In this document: in pieces, positions 58,613-64,000 of the stretch
Layout of the letters: every line of letters starts with the position of its first letter
How positions within the stretch are numbered: position 1 is the stretch's first letter
Source: Neobacillus novalis NBRC 102450
GTDB lineage: Bacteria; Bacillota; Bacilli; Bacillales; Cytobacillaceae
DNA length: 64,000 nucleotides
Assembly: GCF_001591805.1 (NCBI RefSeq)
Contig: NZ_BCVP01000012.1
Span: 186,001-250,000 of the forward strand
Direction: 5' to 3'
The notes under the pieces: model-generated
Told to the model about the DNA's origin: nothing
Seen by the model: the letters and a program-made list of their open reading frames with translations, nothing else
Databases searched by the model: none
Position numbers and translations under genes: made by a program

Positions 58613-58670
58613 AAAAGCGTTAGCGCCCGCTCAGCTCACGTCTACTAGTCGCTGGGCGCTTACGCTAGAC
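58613..58670 (-). repeat. Dispersed palindromic repeat in spoVA gap
   Basis: AGCGTTAGCGCCC pairs with GGGCGCTTACGCT (12 of 13) to make a hairpin with a loop of about 29 bases. The ends (AAAAGCG and TCTAGCG on opposite strands, core AGCGCCC) match the other element copies. It fills most of the gap between spoVAEa and spoVAB. Confidence 0.72.
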
Positions 58671-58682
58671 AATTTCAAAGTC

Positions 58683-59108
58683 TTAATGATGAACAAAATA
58701 TAGCCATTGAAAAATCGAACCGAAAATTTTTCCTAAAACAATGGCCATAATGAGGATAACAATCTCGCCATCCAGCCGAATCCTTTTGGCAAGGATCGGC
58801 AGAACGTTTAATACTTCTGTAAGAGCGGCTGCCAGCATCCCAACAAAAACCCCCCCAATGATTCCTAAAGGGATTAGTAAAATTGGTGAGATATGTAAAA
58901 CTGGGTCTCTTAGACTGGCGAATACCCCTGTAAGTGCACCGAAGACCACTGCCCATTCATACTGTTGAATCATTTTCATTGTTTTGGTCAGCTGTGTCAG
59001 TCTGGGAATAATTCCAAGTACGGTGAGAAAAGCAACAAACCCGGAGCCTACGGCCAATCCACTTGCAAATCCAAAAAAGCTAACGGCTAGAATTTTAATC
59101 GTCGTCAT
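58683..59108 (-). CDS. spoVAB: Stage V sporulation protein AB
   Basis: Membrane protein of the spoVA dipicolinic-acid uptake locus. The 141-aa protein has four or five helices, beginning IKILAVSFFGFASGLAVGSGF and including PILLIPLGIIGGVFVGMLAA. It overlaps spoVAA by 14 bases. The usual downstream spoVAC is missing. Confidence 0.94.
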   Translation of the reverse strand: MTTIKILAVSFFGFASGLAVGSGFVAFLTVLGIIPRLTQLTKTMKMIQQYEWAVVFGALTGVFASLRDPVLHISPILLIPLGIIGGVFVGMLAAALTEVLNVLPILAKRIRLDGEIVILIMAIVLGKIFGSIFQWLYFVHH

Positions 59109-59718
59109 TCGTTTTTTTCATACTTTCCTTGTTTTCATGGATAATGACGTAATTATCTAAGTCCATTTGATAATTAAACATTTCTACTTCTAAAGGGCTA
59201 GGTTCCTCGTTTAACCTTTTCTTGAATACATGATTAAAAAACAGAATCATTCCAAGACCTAAACCAAGAGAATAAGGGATTTGAAAAAGTAATGGTTTTG
59301 CCTCTTTCTTACCGGTAATAATTGTATATATTTTTTCCTGCACACTTCTCATACTGACATCGTCATGAAAATTCATAATCGCCATCGCTGAACCAAAAAA
59401 TAAGAGAAACCATATTAACAGAAAAAAAGGAATAGAAACTCCTTTTTTCTTAAATGTTACTTCGATGATGGTTTGCGCAGGTCCGATTGTTTGAATCTCC
59501 AGTTCTCCAAACCTAGTGGTAATCATATTAATAACCTTCATGACATCAATAATGACAATATTCCGATCCGTTTGGGTTAACTGATGGACCATCATCGATT
59601 TTAAATTTGAGAGCACAGCTTCTGGGGCAATAATTTGGGCAACATCCTTTAATAGTACTTTTTCATCCGGCTTAGATTGAACACGATTCCGCATGCGAAT
59701 GTAGATTGTTTTTTCCAA
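59095..59718 (-). CDS. spoVAA: Stage V sporulation protein AA
   Basis: First SpoVA protein, with a soluble N-terminal domain and two C-terminal helices (about residues 104-122 and 149-167). The 207-aa sequence starts at a TTG (LEKTIYIRMRNRVQSKPDEK) behind GGGAAG; a GTG six codons earlier also fits but overlaps that site. A SigG-type promoter lies upstream. It heads the operon after sigF. Confidence 0.92.
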   Translation of the reverse strand: MEKTIYIRMRNRVQSKPDEKVLLKDVAQIIAPEAVLSNLKSMMVHQLTQTDRNIVIIDVMKVINMITTRFGELEIQTIGPAQTIIEVTFKKKGVSIPFFLLIWFLLFFGSAMAIMNFHDDVSMRSVQEKIYTIITGKKEAKPLLFQIPYSLGLGLGMILFFNHVFKKRLNEEPSPLEVEMFNYQMDLDNYVIIHENKESMKKTNDDD

Positions 59719-59755
59719 TACATTCACTTCCCACACAATTATTTCCTCGTATAAG

Positions 59756-59785
59756 TAGTATGGATAATTAGCCTATTTTTCATGT
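59756..59785 (-). promoter_or_regulatory. SigG promoter of spoVA
   Basis: Minus strand ACATG (59781-59785), 18 bases, then CATACTA (59756-59762). The -10 matches the SigG consensus fully and the -35 at four of five positions. Confidence 0.65.
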
Positions 59786-59798
59786 AAATTAAATAAAG

Positions 59799-59828
59799 AA
59801 AACCGTATGGATTAGAGATCCATACGGT
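59799..59828 (-). terminator. spoIIA operon terminator
   Basis: Minus strand ACCGTATGGAT CTCTA ATCCATACGGT followed by TTTCTTT; a perfect 11-bp stem overlapping the sigF stop. Confidence 0.85.
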
Positions 59829-60570
59829 CCTTCATTTGCTGTAAAATCTTTTTTTCAAGCCTTGATACCTGAACCTGAGAAATCCCAAGCCTTAGAGCAA
59901 CCTCAGACTGGGTCTGGTCCTTATAATATCTTAAATAAACGATTAGTCTTTCTCGTTCATCCAAATCACGAATAGCTTCTTTTAAAGCAATTTTGTCAAA
60001 CCATTTTCCTTCATTGCCATCATCAATTTGGTCTAATAATGTAATCGGATCACCATCATTTTCATAAACCGTTTCATGAATGGATGAAGGTGTTCTACTT
60101 GCTTCCTGTGCAAGGATAACATCCTCTGGCGACAGCTCCAAATACTCTGAGATTTCGTTAACAGTCGGAGTTCTGCCGAAATTTTTTGATAACTCATCCT
60201 TCGCTTTGCGGATTTTGTTTCCCATTTCTTTCAGTGAGCGGCTGACCTTTACGGTTCCATCATCACGAATAAAGCGCTGGATTTCCCCAATAATCATTGG
60301 TACCGCATAAGTAGAAAACTTTACATCGTAGGAAAGATCAAATTTATCCACTGATTTTAACAACCCGATACAGCCGATTTGGAACAAATCATCAGGGTCA
60401 TATCCCCTGTTAAGAAAGCGCTGAACAACGGACCAGACGAGACGCATATTTTTTTCAACTATTAAATCTCTTGCATCTTGGTCGCCAGCTTGACTTTTTT
60501 TAATGAGTTCTTTAACCTCATGATCCTTTAGAAACGGTTGACTTTTTTCGTTCTTGACCTCCACATCCAT
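59812..60570 (-). CDS. sigF: Sporulation sigma factor F
   Basis: First forespore-specific sigma factor. The 252-aa protein starts MDVEVKNEKSQ (ATG at 60570, behind GGAG), with region 2 in RDLIVEKNMRLVWSVVQRFLNRGYDPDDLFQIG, region 3 in PTVNEISEYLE and region 4 in RLIVYLRYYKDQTQSEVALRLGISQVQVSRLEK. It is the third gene of spoIIAA-spoIIAB-sigF and is held inactive by SpoIIAB. Confidence 0.98.
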   Translation of the reverse strand: MDVEVKNEKSQPFLKDHEVKELIKKSQAGDQDARDLIVEKNMRLVWSVVQRFLNRGYDPDDLFQIGCIGLLKSVDKFDLSYDVKFSTYAVPMIIGEIQRFIRDDGTVKVSRSLKEMGNKIRKAKDELSKNFGRTPTVNEISEYLELSPEDVILAQEASRTPSSIHETVYENDGDPITLLDQIDDGNEGKWFDKIALKEAIRDLDERERLIVYLRYYKDQTQSEVALRLGISQVQVSRLEKKILQQMKDRMDL

Positions 60571-60582
60571 CGGCAAGTCTCC

Positions 60583-61023
60583 TTAATTGCAAAGCATTTT
60601 GCTGGAATTTAAATGCTTCCGTAATTTAACCTCGGTTCCTCGACCTGGCTGTGTGAGAACCTCTACTTCATCCATGAAATTCTCCATGATGGTAAAACCC
60701 ATACCGGAGCGTTCTAAATCCGGCTTCGTTGTAAATAATGGCTGACGAGCTTCTTCCACATCGACAATTCCTTTTCCACTATCTTTAATTGTTATATCAA
60801 TCAAACTGTCCTCAATCGAAACTTGGATATAGACAATTCCATTTGGATTATTCTCATAACCATGAATGATTGCATTCGTCACGGCTTCGGAAACCACCGT
60901 TTTAATTTCGGTTAACTCATCCATAGTCGGATCAAGCTGGGCAATAAAGGCTGCAACGGTTACACGGGCAAATGATTCATTTTGACTTAAAGCACTGAAC
61001 TCGAGGCTCATTTCATTCTTCAT
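60583..61023 (-). CDS. spoIIAB: Anti-sigma-F factor and kinase SpoIIAB
   Basis: GHKL-type kinase that binds SigF and phosphorylates SpoIIAA. The 146-aa protein shows [16 protein letters not shown] (N box), [35 protein letters not shown] (G boxes, about residues 78-112). It starts one base after the spoIIAA stop. It is essential to the partner-switch with SpoIIAA. Confidence 0.97.
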   Translation of the reverse strand: MKNEMSLEFSALSQNESFARVTVAAFIAQLDPTMDELTEIKTVVSEAVTNAIIHGYENNPNGIVYIQVSIEDSLIDITIKDSGKGIVDVEEARQPLFTTKPDLERSGMGFTIMENFMDEVEVLTQPGRGTEVKLRKHLNSSKMLCN

Positions 61024-61374
61024 TCAGGCGACCCCCAATCTTTGCAATGCAAATTCCTCAGTCGGTTCCATTTTAATAATCTTAAATAAACCGGACATAT
61101 CGAATAATCTTTGTATTGCAGGGGAAATCGCACAAACGACCATTTCACCGTGCACCTGTTTGATTTGTTTGTATCTTCCTAAAATAACTCCTAATCCTGA
61201 GCTATCCATGAAAGAAAGGTGTTCCAGATTCAAGACAATATGACGGATATCATTTTTTTCAATAATGGCTGTCGCTTTTTCACGAAGGGTATCCGCTGTA
61301 TGATGGTCTAATTCACCACTTAAGCGAATAAGTAAAACGTCTTTTTTCGTTTCCAATTCAATGTTAAGACTCAC
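61024..61374 (-). CDS. spoIIAA: Anti-anti-sigma factor SpoIIAA
   Basis: STAS-domain protein that releases SigF when dephosphorylated by SpoIIE. The 116-aa protein has [17 protein letters not shown], with Ser58 as the phosphorylation site. The start has AAGGAGG upstream. It leads the operon behind a SigH promoter and Spo0A box. Confidence 0.98.
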   Translation of the reverse strand: MSLNIELETKKDVLLIRLSGELDHHTADTLREKATAIIEKNDIRHIVLNLEHLSFMDSSGLGVILGRYKQIKQVHGEMVVCAISPAIQRLFDMSGLFKIIKMEPTEEFALQRLGVA

Positions 61375-61408
61375 TATCCATAGGCCTCCTTAATCTGGTA
61401 TAGTGAGT

Positions 61409-61438
61409 CAATTCGCCTCTAGTGCGAGTATTTCCTTC
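61409..61438 (-). promoter_or_regulatory. SigH promoter of spoIIA
   Basis: Minus strand GAAGGAAAT (61430-61438), 12 bases, then GGCGAATTG (61409-61417). This fits the SigH consensus at nearly every position, about 35 bases before spoIIAA. Confidence 0.8.
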
Positions 61439-61491
61439 TATAAATACAAAACTAGTTGTAATTCGCTAAAAGAAGTGGACTTTTTCTCAGT

Positions 61492-61498
61492 TTCGACA
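61492..61498 (-). promoter_or_regulatory. Spo0A box upstream of spoIIA
   Basis: The heptamer TGTCGAA (minus strand), the exact Spo0A core, sits about 55 bases upstream of the -35 box. Spo0A-P activates spoIIA in B. subtilis. Confidence 0.75.
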
Positions 61499-61510
61499 AA
61501 CCGGAATGGT

Positions 61511-62686
61511 TTATTTCCCCCCAGCCTTGGTAAACATGCCAAATGAACGTTTATAAAGGTTCCACCAGCCTGCTTCCTTTACTTCTTTTTTCGCGACTAA
61601 AGGACTTTCGAGAATTACCTTGCCGTCCTTCATTAGCTTAATTGTTCCTACTTTGTCCCCTTTTGAAATGGGGGCTTTAAGATTTTTTTGCAGTTCAATT
61701 TTTTGTTCAACATCTTTTGTTTTTTCACCTTTTTTGGTCAGTAATGAAAGTGGTTCACTTGTTACGGCTTCGACAGACTTTTCTTTCCCTTTACTTACTT
61801 TTGCTTGACCAATGATTTGATTCCGCTTAAACATTGGGTGTGTCTGGTATTGGCTAAAGGCATAATTAAGCATTTTCGTTACTTGGGCATTTCGTTCCTT
61901 TGAAGTCGGCGAGCCAAAAACAACCGCAATTACACGCATGCCATCTTTTTGGGCCGTTGCTGTTAAACAATATTTTGCTTCAGCGGTAAACCCAGTTTTT
62001 AACCCGTCCACCCCTGGGTAAAAACGCACTAATTTATTGGTATTCACTAGCCAGAATTTTTTATCCGTATTTTCACGGAGGTAGGATTCATACATACCTG
62101 TAAATTTGGTAATCTCCTCATATTTCAGTAATTCTTTTGCCATCACAGCCATATCAGCTGCTGAGCTAAAATGTCCGCTTACCGGAAGGCCAGTTGTATT
62201 TTTAAAGAAGGTTTGCTTGAGGCCAAGTTCTTTTGCTTTATCATTCATCTTGTCCACAAAGGCTTCTTCAGACCCCGCAATTCTCTCGGCCATGGCAACA
62301 GACGCATCATTTCCTGAGCCGATGGCAATTCCTCGCAACATTTCCTTGGTCGTCATTTCTTCACCAGGTTCAAGGAAAATTTGTGAACCGCCCATCGAGG
62401 CTGCATACTCACTTGTACGGATTTTTTCATCCCAAGTAAGCTTTCCTTTATCGATTTCTTCCATGATCAAAAGCATGGTCATAATCTTTGTCATACTCGC
62501 CGGCGGCAGTTCTTCCTTACTATTTTTCTCGTAGAGGATTTTTCCGGTGTCACGCTCAATTAATATTGCAGATTTCACATTGCTGACAATATCAGCCGTC
62601 TTCTTTTCTTCAGCAGCAAAAGCCGATGGCCCCGCTAAACTTGTAAATAATATAAAAGTCATTAATAAAGAGACAAATCGTTTCAT
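61511..62686 (-). CDS. dacF: D-alanyl-D-alanine carboxypeptidase DacF
   Basis: Forespore penicillin-binding protein influencing cortex cross-linking. The 391-aa protein starts MKRFVSLLMTFILF, a signal peptide ending SAFA, followed by the catalytic motifs ASMTKIM, SGND and KTGFT, and a C-terminal beta domain. The ATG at 62686 is favoured because GGAGGG is nine bases upstream. A SigF-like promoter precedes it. Confidence 0.95.
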   Translation of the reverse strand: MKRFVSLLMTFILFTSLAGPSAFAAEEKKTADIVSNVKSAILIERDTGKILYEKNSKEELPPASMTKIMTMLLIMEEIDKGKLTWDEKIRTSEYAASMGGSQIFLEPGEEMTTKEMLRGIAIGSGNDASVAMAERIAGSEEAFVDKMNDKAKELGLKQTFFKNTTGLPVSGHFSSAADMAVMAKELLKYEEITKFTGMYESYLRENTDKKFWLVNTNKLVRFYPGVDGLKTGFTAEAKYCLTATAQKDGMRVIAVVFGSPTSKERNAQVTKMLNYAFSQYQTHPMFKRNQIIGQAKVSKGKEKSVEAVTSEPLSLLTKKGEKTKDVEQKIELQKNLKAPISKGDKVGTIKLMKDGKVILESPLVAKKEVKEAGWWNLYKRSFGMFTKAGGK

Positions 62687-62715
62687 TCGCATAACCCTCC
62701 ATTCTTTATAGCCTC

Positions 62716-62744
62716 CATTTTTTCCAAAACAAACATTCTTATAC
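62716..62744 (-). promoter_or_regulatory. SigF promoter of dacF
   Basis: Minus strand GTATA (62740-62744), 14 bases, then GGAAAAAATG (62716-62725). The -10 fits the SigF GGNNANANTR pattern fully; the spacer is one base shorter than usual. dacF is SigF-dependent in B. subtilis. Confidence 0.6.
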
Positions 62745-62763
62745 AATTATTTCCTCTATTTTT

Positions 62764-62818
62764 AAGAAAAAAAGGGTGTCAGGCACTATGTGAAAAATTC
62801 ACATGGTGCCTGACACCC
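62764..62818 (-). terminator. Long palindromic terminator of pdp
   Basis: GGGTGTCAGGCACTATGTGA (62774-62793) pairs with the 20-base arm at 62799-62818, with one G-U contact and a five-base loop, followed on the minus strand by TTTTTTT. It lies just after pdp. The stem is unusually long. Confidence 0.8.
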
Positions 62819-62833
62819 TAATTGACTATTTTT

Positions 62834-64000
62834 TTATTCGGTTATTTCTCCGTGAACAAGGATTGGTGCTTCTACTTTGGATGTGGAAATCTTGATATTT
62901 TCGTATAGCTTTTGTTTTACTTCATCCACGTTTTCAAAATTGCTGTAAATGGTTACTAATGATTCACCTTTTTTGACATGGTCGCCAATTTTCTTTCTTA
63001 GGACGAGGCCGACGGCTAAATCAATCACCGATTCCTTCGTTGCTCTTCCTGCTCCAAGGATCATCGCGGCTGTGCCAACTTCGTCTGCGATGATTTCAGA
63101 TACATAGCCGTCTTCTTTTGCCTCAAGTTCAAAAACATATTTTGCTTGCGGCATTTTTGCAGGATCGTCAACAATCGAGGCATCCCCGCCTTGAGAGCTC
63201 AAAAATACCTTTAATTTTTCAAGTGCGGAACCATCTTTTATCACATTTTCAAGCATTGTCCGTGCTTCTGCAAGGGAACCAGCCTTTTCAGCCAGGTAAA
63301 CCATATGGCTGCCAAGCGTTAAACAAAGCTCTGTTAAATCCTCAGGACCTTCCCCTTTTAAGGTATCAATCGCTTCCTTCACTTCAAGTGCATTTCCAAT
63401 TGCATAACCAAGCGGCTGGCTCATGTCAGAAATAACGGCCATTGTTCTTCTGCCGACATTGTTCCCAATCCGTACCATTGCCTTGGCCAATTCTTTGGAA
63501 TCATCTAGTGTCTTCATAAAGGCACCAGCACCTGTTTTAACATCAAGAACAATCGCATCAGCGCCAGCGGCAATCTTTTTACTCATAATCGAGCTGGCAA
63601 TCAACGGAATACTATCGACAGTTGCCGTTACATCCCTTAGTGAATATAGCTTTTTATCGGCAGGGGTTAAGTTCCCGCTTTGCCCAATGACTGCAATTTT
63701 ATTCGTATTTACAAGTTCAATAAATTCATCATTTTCAATTTCAACATGGAAGCCTTTGACCGCTTCTAATTTATCAATCGTTCCACCCGTATGGCCTAAG
63801 CCGCGGCCGGACATCTTGGCAATCGGAACATCTAATGCAGCAACAAGTGGTCCAAGAACAAGGGTTGTTGTGTCGCCAACCCCGCCTGTTGAATGTTTAT
63901 CGACTTTGATGCCTTCAATTTGCGATAAATCTATTTGATCTCCAGACTCAACCATTGCCATTGTTAAATCGGCTCTTTCTTTTTCGGTCATCCCTTTAAA
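62834..64000 (-). CDS. pdp: Pyrimidine-nucleoside phosphorylase, N-terminus cut by window
   Basis: Phosphorolysis of uridine, thymidine and deoxyuridine, used in nucleoside salvage. 388 residues are visible; the window edge removes roughly the first 45, so the internal ATG at 63991 is not the true start. Motifs include [59 protein letters not shown] and the C-terminal domain of the NP family. It is upstream of dacF, as in B. subtilis. Confidence 0.95.
   Translation of the reverse strand, partial: FKGMTEKERADLTMAMVESGDQIDLSQIEGIKVDKHSTGGVGDTTTLVLGPLVAALDVPIAKMSGRGLGHTGGTIDKLEAVKGFHVEIENDEFIELVNTNKIAVIGQSGNLTPADKKLYSLRDVTATVDSIPLIASSIMSKKIAAGADAIVLDVKTGAGAFMKTLDDSKELAKAMVRIGNNVGRRTMAVISDMSQPLGYAIGNALEVKEAIDTLKGEGPEDLTELCLTLGSHMVYLAEKAGSLAEARTMLENVIKDGSALEKLKVFLSSQGGDASIVDDPAKMPQAKYVFELEAKEDGYVSEIIADEVGTAAMILGAGRATKESVIDLAVGLVLRKKIGDHVKKGESLVTIYSNFENVDEVKQKLYENIKISTSKVEAPILVHGEITE

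Noticed and set aside
62106..62534. Plus-strand 142-aa ORF opposite dacF
   Set aside because: Antisense shadow of a conserved penicillin-binding protein gene.

Overview
The window is core chromosome of an endospore-forming Bacillaceae bacterium. Supporting evidence: AT-rich DNA, strong GGAGG-type ribosome sites, TTG/GTG starts, many spore genes (spoIVA, spoIIA operon, spoVA, cotJ, sleB/ypeB, dacB/spmAB, dacF), ResABCDE, SigX/RsiX and TRAP. Gene order follows the Bacillus subtilis backbone from pdp to tyrA. Protein divergence and dispersed repeats point to a Neobacillus/Mesobacillus-like relative rather than B. subtilis itself; this genus-level guess is inference. Almost all genes lie on the minus strand. 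No tRNA, rRNA, CRISPR array, prophage or transposase was seen.

Layout. 1-4651: aromatic amino acid block read aroC-aroB-aroH-hisC-tyrA. 4807-9368: ndk, the menaquinone side-chain set hepS-menG-hepT, mtrB (TRAP), folE and hbs. 9732-19902: spoIVA, yphF, yphE, gpsA, der, yphA, ypzI, fni, an S1-domain protein, an acyltransferase, cmk and ypfB. 20016-26450: spore cortex hydrolase pair sleB-ypeB, prsW, ansA, ypdA and glutamate dehydrogenase. 26698-34755: ypbH, ypbG, a CBS protein, the divergent cotJABC operon, then ypbF-ypbE-ypbD-recS-ypbB. 35023-36409: ferredoxin, FMN-riboswitch-controlled ribU and an M23 endopeptidase. 37342-45322: rsiX-sigX, resE-resD, resC-resB-resA. 45421-48643: rluB, then dacB-spmA-spmB. 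48806-56395: a long-form superoxide dismutase, ypuI, an unrecognised gene, scpB-scpA, small spore-type peptides, ypuF, ribT, ypuA and lysA. 56549-64000: spoVAF, spoVAEa, spoVAB, spoVAA, the spoIIAA-spoIIAB-sigF operon, dacF and a truncated pdp.

The genes mostly serve three programmes: sporulation and germination, respiration/redox (menaquinone tail, cytochrome c maturation, ResDE, YpdA), and aromatic/lysine/riboflavin supply. Promoters readable directly include SigX autoregulation, SigH plus a Spo0A box for spoIIA, SigF for dacF, SigG for spoVA, SigE for cotJ and dacB, and SigA for fer.

The most interesting signals are departures from the B. subtilis order. trpEDCFBA is absent from the aroH-hisC junction although mtrB is kept. 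cheR and ypfA, both linked to chemotaxis or motility, are absent. The riboflavin operon is absent beside ribT. spoVAC-spoVAD-spoVAEb are absent from the spoVA operon, with a dispersed palindromic element sitting at the junction. Four copies of that element family occur in the window, one of them inside the cotJ operon. I saw no convincing wholly new multi-gene system.
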